Below, piece after piece: positions 36,841 to 44,926 of a DNA stretch of 64,000 nucleotides (positions within the stretch are counted from its first letter, which is position 1; the number at the start of each line of letters is the position of its first letter). The DNA lies in the NCBI GenBank assembly GCA_945897465.1, contig CAMDFK010000011.1, forward strand, positions 1-64,000. The letters run 5' to 3'. The notes beneath the pieces were generated by a model. That model saw nothing but the letters and a program-made list of their open reading frames with translations. It was not told the DNA's origin and did not search any database. The position numbers and the translations under genes are program-made. The DNA is from Limnohabitans sp. Rim8. GTDB lineage: Bacteria; Pseudomonadota; Gammaproteobacteria; Burkholderiales; Burkholderiaceae_C.

Positions 36841-37460
36841 TGCCCATGAGCCACTTGTTCCAAAACATCCGCGCACCGCGCCTTCACCCATGGGGTCTGC
36901 AGGTGCTGGCTTGTGCGCTGTTGTTGGGTGCCTTGGCGTGTGAGGTGCGGGCGCAAAGCACGACCGTGAGCAGCCCGAATGCGGCCTTCTCGCGCCCCGA
37001 AGTGACCAGCTTGGGCGGCGTGGTGCCGACCGCGCCTGTGCGTTTGCGGGTCTGGGGTTTTGAGGTGTACGACGCCCGTTTGTGGACGCCCGTGGGTTTT
37101 CGGCACAGCGCTTACACGCAGTTTCCGTTTGCGCTGGAGTTGCAGTATTTGCGCAAACTCGAAGGCGCGGCGATTGCCAGCCGCTCGATCGATGAGATGC
37201 GGCGCGTGGGTTCGTTCAATGACGCCCAAGCGCAAAGCTGGCTGACCGCCATGCGAGAGCTGTTTCCCAATGTGGCTGCGGGGGAACGCATCACGGGCGT
37301 GAACCTGCCGGGCGTGGGGGCCGAATTTTGGGTCAATGGGCAGCGTGTGGGCGCGGTGAAAGACCCAGCTTTTGCGCGTTTGTTTTTTGGCATCTGGTTG
37401 GATGAGCGCACATCGGAGCCCAAAATGCGTGCCCAGCTGCTTCAAGGTTTGCAGCCATGA
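36840..37460 (+). CDS. chalcone-isomerase-like exported protein
   Basis: This 206-residue protein has a signal peptide (LQVLACALLLGALACEVRAQS) and the bacterial chalcone-isomerase-like fold: VRLRVWGFEVYDARLWTPVGF, ALELQYLRKLEGAAIASRSIDEMRR, ANGQRV-like FWVNGQRVGAVKDPAFARLFFGIWLDERTS. Plant enzymes of this fold isomerise flavonoids and some bind fatty acids; bacterial periplasmic members have no settled function. The fatty-acid-binding character of the fold fits the lipid-modifying operon. The gene overlaps both neighbours (TGATG and ATGA), so it is coupled to them. Confidence 0.85.
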   Translation: MPMSHLFQNIRAPRLHPWGLQVLACALLLGALACEVRAQSTTVSSPNAAFSRPEVTSLGGVVPTAPVRLRVWGFEVYDARLWTPVGFRHSAYTQFPFALELQYLRKLEGAAIASRSIDEMRRVGSFNDAQAQSWLTAMRELFPNVAAGERITGVNLPGVGAEFWVNGQRVGAVKDPAFARLFFGIWLDERTSEPKMRAQLLQGLQP

Positions 37461-38791
37461 GCGGTTCTGTCCTGTTAGACCCGGCAACTCTGCCGAGCCA
37501 GGCCTCGGCTGCGTATGGCTTGCTGGGCTTGCCATTGGCTTTTGTGGCCTTGCCGGTGTATGTGCATTTGCCCAATTTGTATGCCCAACAGTACGGTGTG
37601 ACGCTGGCCGCTTTGGGCGCCGTGCTTTTGCTCAGCCGCAGCATTGACGCGGTGGTGGACCCTTGGCTGGGGCGTTGGGGCGACAAGTTGTACCGCCATT
37701 CATGGCAGGCTGTGTGGCTGGCGGCTGTCTTGTTGGCCCTGGCCGTGGCGCTGGGTTTTGCGGCTTTGTTTTTTCCACCCGCAGCGGCTTTGTCGCCTAC
37801 GGGTTTGCTGGTGTGGGTAGCTTGTGCGCTCACGCTCAGTCACTTGGCGTACAGCGGCTTGGGCATCTTGCACCAGGCCTGGGCGGCGCGGCAAGGCGGT
37901 GGTGGGGTCGCGCAAAGCCGCTGGGTGGCTTGGCGCGAGGGATTCGCGCTGGTGGGTGTCTTGCTGGCGTCTGCCCTGCCCGCGCTGTGGGGTTGGGGGC
38001 CAACAACGGCCTTGCTGGTGCTCATGCTGGCGCTGGGCTTGCTCTTTTGGCGGCGGGTGGCACGCAGCCCCTTGGCATCGACCGTCCCGGTGGTCGCCAG
38101 TCATGCCGTGGGCAGCCTCTGGCAGCCCTGGCAGCACGCGGGCTTTCGCCGCTTGTTGATGGTTTTTATGCTCAACGGCCTGGCCAGTGCCGTGCCCGCT
38201 ACGCTGGTGCTGTTTTTTGTGCAAGACCTGATCCAAGCGCCCAAGACCATGGAGCCGCTCTTTTTAGGTCTGTACTTTGCTGCTGGAGCGCTGTCGTTTC
38301 CCTTGTGGCTCAAGGTGATCGACCGCGTGGGACTGCTGCGCACCTGGGCCACTGGCATGGTTTTGTCGGTACTGGCTTTTGTGGGGGTGGTCACGCTGGG
38401 CGCGGGTGACACCACAGGGTTTTTGATCGTGTGTACTTTGTCTGGCATGGCACTGGGCGCAGACCTCACGGTGCCTGGTGCCCTGCTCAATCAGCTGATC
38501 GACCGCTGTGGTGAGCGCGGGCGCACAGACGGCGCGTTCATGGGTTGGTGGAATTTGGCCACCAAACTCAATTTGGCTTTGGCCGCTGGGCTGTCGCTGC
38601 CATTGCTCGGTCTGTGGGGTTACACCCCAGGCCAGCAAGGTGCCGATGCTGTGCTGGCGCTGGGCCTGGCCTATGGCCTGCTGCCTTGTGTACTCAAGCT
38701 TTTGGCCGGACTGGCTTTGTATGCGGGCCTGATGCGTCGCCCTGATTTGATTTCGGGGTCTGATGCAACCCAAGCCCACCCCCCGGCGTGA
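37457..38791 (+). CDS. MFS transporter of the GPH (sugar/cation symporter-like) type
   Basis: The 444-residue protein has about twelve hydrophobic segments and GPH-type motifs: AAYGLLGLPLAFVALPVYVHLPNLYA, LLLSRSIDAVVDPWLGRWGDKL near the N-terminus and GADLTVPGALLNQLIDRCGERGRTDGAFMGWWNLATKLNLALAAGLSLPLLG near the C-terminus. Its substrate is unknown; in similar clusters the transporter may move lipids or be a repurposed melibiose-type symporter. It overlaps the chalcone-isomerase-like gene by ATGA. A 33-base gap precedes the DUF3833 gene. Confidence 0.88.
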   Translation: MSGSVLLDPATLPSQASAAYGLLGLPLAFVALPVYVHLPNLYAQQYGVTLAALGAVLLLSRSIDAVVDPWLGRWGDKLYRHSWQAVWLAAVLLALAVALGFAALFFPPAAALSPTGLLVWVACALTLSHLAYSGLGILHQAWAARQGGGGVAQSRWVAWREGFALVGVLLASALPALWGWGPTTALLVLMLALGLLFWRRVARSPLASTVPVVASHAVGSLWQPWQHAGFRRLLMVFMLNGLASAVPATLVLFFVQDLIQAPKTMEPLFLGLYFAAGALSFPLWLKVIDRVGLLRTWATGMVLSVLAFVGVVTLGAGDTTGFLIVCTLSGMALGADLTVPGALLNQLIDRCGERGRTDGAFMGWWNLATKLNLALAAGLSLPLLGLWGYTPGQQGADAVLALGLAYGLLPCVLKLLAGLALYAGLMRRPDLISGSDATQAHPPA

Positions 38792-38824
38792 TGCCGCTTT
38801 GAACAGACAACACGGGAGCCCCCC

Positions 38825-39421
38825 ATGCAACAACCGCACATCGCCATGATTCACCGCCGCACCGCCCTGAGCCGCCTGGGCGCTTTGTCCGTGGTCGCGG
38901 CCACGCCCTTTGTGGCCAGCTGCGCTGGGCCGCAGGTGCAACAGTACGCACAAGAAAAACCGCTGCTGGATTTGCGCACCTACTTCACCGGCACCATCGA
39001 CGCTTGGGGCGTGTTCACCGACCGCAGTGGCCAGGTGGTCAAACGTTTCACCGTGGTCATGGACTGCAGCTGGAACGGCGACGATGGCGTGCTGGACGAG
39101 GCCTTTGTGTACTCGGATGGCACCAAGCAGCGCCGTGTCTGGCGGCTCAAAGCTGGGCCCAACGGCAGCTACACCGGCCGCGCCGACGATGTGGTGGGCG
39201 AGGCCTCGGGCCAAGTCAGTGGCAACGCGTTCCGCTGGGGCTACACCCTGGCTTTGCCGGTCGATGGCCGGGTCTGGAATGTTGATTTTGACGACTGGAT
39301 GTATCTCATGGACGACCGTGTCATGCTCAACAAAGCCACCATGAGCAAATGGGGCGTGAAACTGGGCGAGGTCACTTTGTCGTTCACACGCCGCATGCCT
39401 TTGGCGGCCAAGCCGGGTTGA
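38825..39421 (+). CDS. DUF3833 lipoprotein-like protein
   Basis: The 198-residue protein has an N-terminal export signal with a twin-arginine-like RRTALSRLGALSVVAATPFVASC and a lipobox-type Cys, then LDLRTYFTGTIDAWGVFTDRSGQVVKRF and WNGDDGVLDEAFVYSDGTKQRRVWRL, the DUF3833 pattern. This lipocalin-like family is regularly found with SDR, Cfa and MFS genes in photo-oxidative-stress operons. The start at 38825 has GGGAG 8 bases before; ATG 38849 is possible. The stop overlaps the SDR start (TGATG). Confidence 0.85.
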   Translation: MQQPHIAMIHRRTALSRLGALSVVAATPFVASCAGPQVQQYAQEKPLLDLRTYFTGTIDAWGVFTDRSGQVVKRFTVVMDCSWNGDDGVLDEAFVYSDGTKQRRVWRLKAGPNGSYTGRADDVVGEASGQVSGNAFRWGYTLALPVDGRVWNVDFDDWMYLMDDRVMLNKATMSKWGVKLGEVTLSFTRRMPLAAKPG

Positions 39422-40314
39422 TGCGCATGAACCCCCATTCCTCTGGCGCCGCTGCACTGCCCACTGAAACGGCCGATATGCCCATGCCCAAAGTGGGTCC
39501 ACAAACTGCTTCGCCTTCCCCGCAGGCCCCAGCCAGAAACTGGCTGCAGCTGAACACGCCCATCACCGATTGGCAGGGCCGCCGGGTTTGGCTGGTGGGT
39601 GCTTCCACCGGCATTGGCTTGGCTTGTGCACAAGCGCTGCGCTCGGCCGGGGCGCAGGTGGTGGTGTCGGCCCGCAATCCGCAAGGCGTGTTGGAATGGG
39701 CCAAGAAAGATGCGGGCGTGAAGTGGTGTGCGCTGGATGTGAGCGATGCCGCCCAAGTGCAGGCCATGGCCCGAGCCTTGTTGGCCGAAGGCCCACTCGA
39801 TATGGTCGTTTATGCGGCGGGTTACTACCGCGCCCAACGCGCCACGGCCATGGACATCAACGACTTGCTTCAGCACGACAGGGTCAACTACCAAGGCGCT
39901 TTGCAGGTGATTCACGCGGTGCTGCCCGGCATGCTCGCGCGAGGCAGCGGGCACATCAGCCTGCTCAGCAGCGTGGCCGGTTGGCGTGGCCTGCCCAATG
40001 GTCTGGCTTACGGCCCGACCAAGGCCGCCCTCACCCACTTGGCCGAGACGATGTTCATGGATTTGCAAGACCGAGGCATTGGCGTGAGCGTGGTCAACCC
40101 CGGCTTTGTGGCGACACCGCTCACGGCGCAAAACGAATTCACCATGCCCGCCCTGATCAGTCCCGAAGAGGCCGCCCGCCAAATGCTCAAAGGCTGGGCT
40201 GCAGGTCAGTTCGACATCCATTTCCCCAAGCGTTTCACGCTTTGGCTCAAACTGCTGCGCTTGCTGCCTTATCGCCTCTACTTCCCGTTGGTGCGCAAGT
40301 TCACGGGGCTGTAA
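39421..40314 (+). CDS. short-chain dehydrogenase/reductase
   Basis: This 297-residue SDR has an N-terminal extension rich in Pro, then the cofactor site GASTGIGLACAQALRSAGAQVVVSAR, the NAG equivalent YAAGYYR, and the catalytic Ser...Tyr-x-x-x-Lys (LLSSVAGWRGLPNGLAYGPTKAAL). NAD(P)-dependent oxidation or reduction of an alcohol or ketone is expected, probably of a lipid-derived substrate in view of the operon. The first residues (MRMNPHSSGAAAL) are less conserved, so a start further in is possible. It overlaps the DUF3833 stop by one base. Confidence 0.9.
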   Translation: MRMNPHSSGAAALPTETADMPMPKVGPQTASPSPQAPARNWLQLNTPITDWQGRRVWLVGASTGIGLACAQALRSAGAQVVVSARNPQGVLEWAKKDAGVKWCALDVSDAAQVQAMARALLAEGPLDMVVYAAGYYRAQRATAMDINDLLQHDRVNYQGALQVIHAVLPGMLARGSGHISLLSSVAGWRGLPNGLAYGPTKAALTHLAETMFMDLQDRGIGVSVVNPGFVATPLTAQNEFTMPALISPEEAARQMLKGWAAGQFDIHFPKRFTLWLKLLRLLPYRLYFPLVRKFTGL

Positions 40315-40334
40315 GTCTGAATTGAAAGCCGATC

Positions 40335-40769
40335 ATGGACAAGCGACAAACCACACAAAAACTGGCCACGTTTTTTGAAACCCTGTCACCGCAAAGCGTG
40401 ACCCAGCTGAATACGGTCTACCACGCACAAGCCACCTTCAAGGACCCTTTTAATGAGGTGCAGGGCCTGCCCGAGATTGAGCGCATTTTTCGGCACATGT
40501 ATGTGGCACTCGAGCAGCCGCACTTTGTGGTGACCGGCCAGGTGGTGGACGGCTCACAGGCCTTCCTGACCTGGGAGTTTCGCTTTCGTTTCAAGCGCTT
40601 TGACACCGCCACACTGCAAGCCGTGCGGGGTGCCAGCCATGTGGTGTTCAACGAGCAAGGCTTGGTGACGATGCACCGCGACTACTGGGATGCGGCCGAA
40701 GAGCTGTACGAAAAACTGCCGGTGCTCGGCGGCGTGATGCGTTGGCTCAAAAAACGCGCCAACAGTTGA
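40335..40769 (+). CDS. SnoaL/NTF2-like protein
   Basis: A 144-residue protein of the NTF2-like cone fold, with YHAQATFKDPFNEVQGLPEIERIFRHMYVALEQPHFVVTGQVVDGSQAFLTWEFRFRFKRF and HVVFNEQGLVTMHRDYWDAAEELYEKLPVLGG. Nuclear transport factor 2-like and SnoaL proteins include isomerases and ligand carriers; members next to SDR and Cfa genes are called nuclear transport factor 2 family without known substrates. It is the last gene of the operon, 20 bases after the SDR stop. Confidence 0.88.
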   Translation: MDKRQTTQKLATFFETLSPQSVTQLNTVYHAQATFKDPFNEVQGLPEIERIFRHMYVALEQPHFVVTGQVVDGSQAFLTWEFRFRFKRFDTATLQAVRGASHVVFNEQGLVTMHRDYWDAAEELYEKLPVLGGVMRWLKKRANS

Positions 40770-40792
40770 GGCACAGCCAACCGTGTCGGGGC

Positions 40793-40824
40793 TTGACAGG
40801 ATTGGCTACGGTGCAATTTAGAAT
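40793..40824 (+). promoter_or_regulatory. orphan sigma70-like promoter
   Basis: TTGACA (40793-40798) and TAGAAT (40819-40824) are near-perfect consensus hexamers, but the spacer is 20 bases and no plus-strand gene follows: the next coding sequence is the convergent Bug-family gene. It may be a relic of a gene displaced here, or give an antisense transcript to the binding-protein gene. Confidence 0.35.
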
Positions 40825-40842
40825 GCGCTTGATTCAAGTGAG

Positions 40843-41811
40843 TTATTCAATCTTGATTCCTGCTTCTTTCACCACTTTGCCCCATTTGTCGAGTTCAGAC
40901 ACCATCAACTGGGACATCGCATCGGGTGTTGACAGGCTGACTTGAACGCCAGCGTCGAACATGGCTTTTTGGGTCTCGGGCGTGTTCATGATCTTGGCGA
41001 CGTCGCTGTTGAGGCGGTTGACGATGTTGGCAGGTGTGCCTGCGGGGGCCAAAAGGGCCAGCCAAATCGTGGCGTCATAACCGGGCACGCCCGCTTCTTG
41101 CATGGTGGGCACATTGGGCAGTTGGGGAATGCGTTTGGCGCTGGTCACAGCCAATGCGTTGAGTCGGCCATTGGGCACTTGGGCCAGTGCATTGGGCACG
41201 CCTGCAAAACTGCTCTCCACGACACCGGCGACCAAGTCTGTGGCTGCCAAATTGCTACTTCGGTAGGGCACATGCTTGAGTTGGGTCTTGGTCATGGAGG
41301 CAAACAGCCCGCCAATCAAGTGCTGAGCGCTGCCATTGCCCGATGAAGCGAAATGGACACCATTGGGTTGCGCTTTGGCCAGAGCAATGAACTCCTGGAC
41401 GTTTTTGGCAGGGACCTTGGGGTTGGTCAATAAAACATAAGGTGAGTCCACCAACTTGGTCACAGGTGTGAAGGCTTTGATCGGGTCATAGGGGATGGTT
41501 TTGTAAATCCAAGGGCTGATCACGTGGGTGGAAGACACAATCAACAGGGTGTGTCCATCCGGGTTCGATTTGGCGACCTGGTCGGAGCCGATCGTGGAGC
41601 CAGCGCCAGGCTTGTTTTCAATCACCACGGGCTGGCCAAGGCTTTCACTCAGCTTCACACCCAAAATGCGCGCCACCACATCGGTGAAGCCGCCGGGCCC
41701 AAAGGGCACCACAATTTTGACGGGTTTACTGGGATAGGTTTGGGCCCAAACAGCACTTGCCGAGAAGGTCAACAAGGCTGCAGTGCATACGGCGTTCAAT
41801 AGCTTTTTCAT
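40843..41811 (-). CDS. Bug-family (TctC) periplasmic solute-binding protein 1
   Basis: A 322-residue binding protein with signal peptide MKKLLNAVCTAALLTFSASAVWA and the Bug signature YPSKPVKIVVPFGPGGFTDVVARILG, VIENKPGAGSTIGSDQVAKSNPDG, NGVHFASSGNGSAQHL and VPYRSSNLAATDLVAGVVESSF. Bug proteins capture carboxylates and other organic compounds in the periplasm for tripartite tricarboxylate transporters, often encoded elsewhere. Last gene of a five-gene minus-strand operon; 3 bases separate it from the hydrolase upstream. The ligand is not known. Confidence 0.92.
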   Translation of the reverse strand: MKKLLNAVCTAALLTFSASAVWAQTYPSKPVKIVVPFGPGGFTDVVARILGVKLSESLGQPVVIENKPGAGSTIGSDQVAKSNPDGHTLLIVSSTHVISPWIYKTIPYDPIKAFTPVTKLVDSPYVLLTNPKVPAKNVQEFIALAKAQPNGVHFASSGNGSAQHLIGGLFASMTKTQLKHVPYRSSNLAATDLVAGVVESSFAGVPNALAQVPNGRLNALAVTSAKRIPQLPNVPTMQEAGVPGYDATIWLALLAPAGTPANIVNRLNSDVAKIMNTPETQKAMFDAGVQVSLSTPDAMSQLMVSELDKWGKVVKEAGIKIE

Positions 41812-41814
41812 GAT

Positions 41815-42729
41815 TTAACCTTTGTAGGCGGGTTGGGGTTGGGAAAAAAAACTGTGCAAAATCTGATAAACCATCAGATGGTTTTTTTGCTGAAAGCTGG
41901 CATGCGAGATGCCTTGCATGATGCTGAATTGTTTGTTGGTGCAGGGCAGTAGTTTGAAGAAGTTGAGCAGATCATCGAGACTCGCAATGCCGTCATATTC
42001 GCCGCGCATGATGAGTGTGGCCGATTTGACTTGGGTAGGGTCCACCAGCGGCAATTTGGAGCACATGTCCACATACGTGCCCGTGGGCATGGAGGAGTCG
42101 AGTGTGAGGATGGCGTCGGCAAAAGCATCTTTGGTGGCTTCGTCGGCGCAAGCGGCGTGGTCGCGGTTGAAAATGCTGTGCACAAAAGCACGGTCGATAG
42201 GGCGACTGTTTTTGGCCAAAAACTCGGGCAGTTTTTTGGTTCTTTCGGCCAGTGTGGGGCTTCCTTCACCAGTCCAGACAAAGGCGTCGAGTGCGAGTTT
42301 GGCCACGCGCTCCGGGTGGCGCTGCGCAAACAAGGCGGCCTTCAGGGCGCCCGAAGAAATCCCATAAACCAGCAGCTGCTGAGCGCCGGTGGTTTTCAGG
42401 ATGTACTCGCTGCCCGCCGCCAAGTCATCGGCGCCGTTGCTGATGTCGAAGTTGATGGGGCGGTGTTTGTCCGAGCGGCCATAGCCTTCGTTGTCCATGC
42501 ACCAGGTGTCAAAGCCACGCTCGGCAAACCAGTCCATCACCGAGGAGTGGGGCCTGCCCGGAACGTGCAAATCAAACGTGGGTTGTGAGGCCATGGAAGA
42601 GCCATGGACAAACAAGATGGTGCCCGCAGACGGAGCATCAGGAGATGCGGGTTTGTTCCACAAGAAGAGACGGATATCTTCTTTGTGGGTCCAGTGTTCC
42701 TGGCCACCAGACCATTGAACGTTTGTCAT
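41815..42729 (-). CDS. alpha/beta hydrolase 1 of the catabolic operon
   Basis: This 304-residue alpha/beta-hydrolase has the oxyanion region ILFVHGSSMASQPTFDLHVPG, the nucleophile elbow VYGISSGALKAALFA (G-I-S-S-G), an Asp in MRGEYDGIASLDDL and a His in GISHASFQQ. Together these form a plausible Ser-Asp-His triad. It shares GEGSPTL, GTYVDMCSKLPL and AERGFDTWCMDNEGYGRS with the second hydrolase upstream, so the two are paralogues. The substrate is unknown; an ester, lactone or C-C bond hydrolase of an aromatic or carboxylate catabolic pathway is plausible. Confidence 0.85.
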   Translation of the reverse strand: MTNVQWSGGQEHWTHKEDIRLFLWNKPASPDAPSAGTILFVHGSSMASQPTFDLHVPGRPHSSVMDWFAERGFDTWCMDNEGYGRSDKHRPINFDISNGADDLAAGSEYILKTTGAQQLLVYGISSGALKAALFAQRHPERVAKLALDAFVWTGEGSPTLAERTKKLPEFLAKNSRPIDRAFVHSIFNRDHAACADEATKDAFADAILTLDSSMPTGTYVDMCSKLPLVDPTQVKSATLIMRGEYDGIASLDDLLNFFKLLPCTNKQFSIMQGISHASFQQKNHLMVYQILHSFFSQPQPAYKG

Positions 42730-42904
42730 GTTGCGTGTCTCCTGTTTGGAATTCGAGGTCTCTGATCGGGTCTCTAGATGGACCTTTTTGGTGCTTTGGT
42801 GTGTGTTTGATCAGACGCTTGATTGGGGTTTTGGCAAACGCTGCTGTACACATCTGAACAGCAGGGTGTTTCCACCGCCTGAGAGATTCCTTTATAAAGT
42901 CCGA
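42730..42904. other. gap between the two hydrolase genes
   Basis: The 175 bases carry a possible hairpin CTGCTGT...ACAGCAG (about 42839-42864) and no coding potential that I trust. It may hold an internal promoter for the second half of the operon. Confidence 0.35.
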
Positions 42905-43798
42905 TCACAAGGGTGCTTTGAGGAAGTTCTCCAAGGCAAAGTGGAATTTGTTGCGCACCACCCCCATCATGGGGTTGTGTGCAATGCCCGACAGCACCAC
43001 AAACTGCTTGTCTTTGGTCGGCAAGCGTGTGAAGAAATCCAGCAAATCGGGTTCTGCGGCAATGCCATCGAATTCGCCTCGAATCACCAAAGTGGGGCAG
43101 GGAATCGCCTCTGGCTTGGCCAAAGGCAAGTTGGCGCACATGTCCACATAGGTGCCTGTGGGTACTTCGCTGACCAAGGGCAACTCGGCCGCGGCAATGG
43201 CTTTGGGCACGCTGTCTTCGCTGGAGCCTGGCTTGTCGCGGTTGAACATGCCCTCGTAAAAAGCCAAGTCCACCTTGCGGCGGGGGCTGGCGCTGTATTC
43301 GGGCAGTTTTTTGCGGCGCTGCTCCAGTGTGGGTGAGCCTTCGCCGGTGTAGACCAGTGCCGACAAGCCCAGGCGAGACACGGTTTGGGGGTGCGCTTCG
43401 GTGTAGAGGCAAGCTCGCAGTGCCCCCGATGACGAGCCAAAAATGTTGATTTTTTCAACGCCAGTTTCTTGCATTATGAAGGGCACGACCGATGCCAAAT
43501 CTTTGGCACCTGTACGCACATCGCTGTTGCCTCTGCCCGACCAGCTGGAGCGGCCGTAGCCTTCGTGGTCCACTGTCCAGACGTCGTAGCCACGCTCCGC
43601 AAAGTAATCCATCACCGAATAGTCTTGGCCTCCGGGTACTTGCAGGTCGTAGGTGCTGCGGCCCGACACGGTCGAGCCGTGAACCAGAAGCAAGACGGGC
43701 TTGGCAGTTTCGCCGGCCGCAGGCGCTGTGGCGCGCTTGCGGTAAACATACAGGCGAACATCTTCGCGGGTGACAAAATACCCATGGCTCCAAATCAC
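42905..43798 (-). CDS. alpha/beta hydrolase 2 of the catabolic operon
   Basis: The 297-residue product has LLLVHGSTVSGRSTYDLQVPG, a nucleophile elbow at FGSSSGALRACLYT, Asp in IRGEFDGIAAEPDL and His in LSGIAHNPMMG. It resembles hydrolase 1 throughout (GEGSPTLEQRRKKLPE and GTYVDMCANLPL match closely). A 175-base gap separates it from hydrolase 1. Like its paralogue it should be a cytosolic hydrolase of unknown substrate; two variants in one operon suggest successive or alternative substrates. Confidence 0.85.
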   Translation of the reverse strand: MIWSHGYFVTREDVRLYVYRKRATAPAAGETAKPVLLLVHGSTVSGRSTYDLQVPGGQDYSVMDYFAERGYDVWTVDHEGYGRSSWSGRGNSDVRTGAKDLASVVPFIMQETGVEKINIFGSSSGALRACLYTEAHPQTVSRLGLSALVYTGEGSPTLEQRRKKLPEYSASPRRKVDLAFYEGMFNRDKPGSSEDSVPKAIAAAELPLVSEVPTGTYVDMCANLPLAKPEAIPCPTLVIRGEFDGIAAEPDLLDFFTRLPTKDKQFVVLSGIAHNPMMGVVRNKFHFALENFLKAPL

Positions 43799-43887
43799 AT
43801 TTTTTCCTTTACTGAGGTTTCAAAATGGCAGCGGATCACCGTCTCTCCAAAGCTGTTTTGGCGGGTGACTCTGCGCCATGAAGCCAT

Positions 43888-44868
43888 TCAATCAACCTTG
43901 CCGATGCGCTTGACCAAGGCACGCATTTCCGTGGCATCGGCTTGTACAAAGCGCTCAAATTCAGGCGCATCCTGGTACATGAAGGATGTGCCTGCAGCTG
44001 TCAAAGCACCCACGGCGCGGGCATCTTGTGCAGCGAATTTGGCGGCTTGGCGCAAACTGTCAACCACCGCAGCAGGGGTGTCGGCAGGCACAAACATACC
44101 GGCCCATTGTGAGTATTGGATCGGCACACCCAATTCCCTGAAGCTGGGTACCTCGGGCATGCTGGCCAAACGTCCATTCCCCCAATGCGCCAAGGGGCGC
44201 AAGCGGCCAGAAGCGATGTGTTGCTTCACACTGGCAGGTCCGGTGGACAAGGCTTCGATTTGACCGCCGAGCAATGACAAGACGGCCGGGCCAGCACCCG
44301 TGTAGGGCACATGCAGCATGAAGGTCGAGGTGGCGGCTTTGAGCTGTTCCATGGGCACATGCATCGTGCCGTAGTTGCCAGACGATCCGAAGCTGATGCG
44401 GCCCGGGTTGGCCTTGGCGTAAGCAATGAAGTCGGCATAGGTTTTCCAGGGGCTGTCGGCACGCACCACCAAAACGGTCGGGTCAGCAGTGAAGCGCGCC
44501 ACAGCTTTGAGTTGGTTTGTCTCGTACATGGGCGCACGTTGCAAAATTTTGGCGGCTTCTGGTAAGACCACCAAGGACGACAAGGACATCAGGACGGTGT
44601 AGCCGTCCCCTTTGGCTTTGGCAACTTGGGCCATGCCGATACCGCCTCCTGCGCCCCCCTTGTTTTCCACCACCACACTTTGCTTGAGATGCCTTGACAT
44701 GGCCTCGGCCACAGGTCGCCCCACGGTGTCGGCCACACCACCAGGCGGAAATGGCACCACCATGGTGATGGGTTTGGCGGGGTAGGCTTGGGCGAAGGCC
44801 GTTTGGCCTAAACCGGCCACGGCCAGCGAAATGCTCAGTGCGGCGCAGATGAGGGGGCGTCGGTTCAT
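43888..44868 (-). CDS. Bug-family (TctC) periplasmic solute-binding protein 2
   Basis: The 326-residue product starts MNRRPLICAALSISLAVAGLGQTAFA (start at 44868, with the signal peptide) and has YPAKPITMVVPFPPGGVADTVGRPVAEAM, VVENKGGAGGGIGMAQVAKAKGDG and GRISFGSSGNYGTMHVPMEQLKAATSTFMLHVPYTGAGPAVLSLLGG, all typical of Bug proteins. It is a distant paralogue of the one at 40843. The presence of two different Bug proteins in the operon suggests that two ligands, or one ligand with two affinities, are taken up. Confidence 0.92.
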   Translation of the reverse strand: MNRRPLICAALSISLAVAGLGQTAFAQAYPAKPITMVVPFPPGGVADTVGRPVAEAMSRHLKQSVVVENKGGAGGGIGMAQVAKAKGDGYTVLMSLSSLVVLPEAAKILQRAPMYETNQLKAVARFTADPTVLVVRADSPWKTYADFIAYAKANPGRISFGSSGNYGTMHVPMEQLKAATSTFMLHVPYTGAGPAVLSLLGGQIEALSTGPASVKQHIASGRLRPLAHWGNGRLASMPEVPSFRELGVPIQYSQWAGMFVPADTPAAVVDSLRQAAKFAAQDARAVGALTAAGTSFMYQDAPEFERFVQADATEMRALVKRIGKVD

Positions 44869-44926
44869 GTGAAGTCTCCTGGTGGTGGGGTGCTGCGAAA
44901 GCCAGACTTTGGCTGTTCGCATCGGT

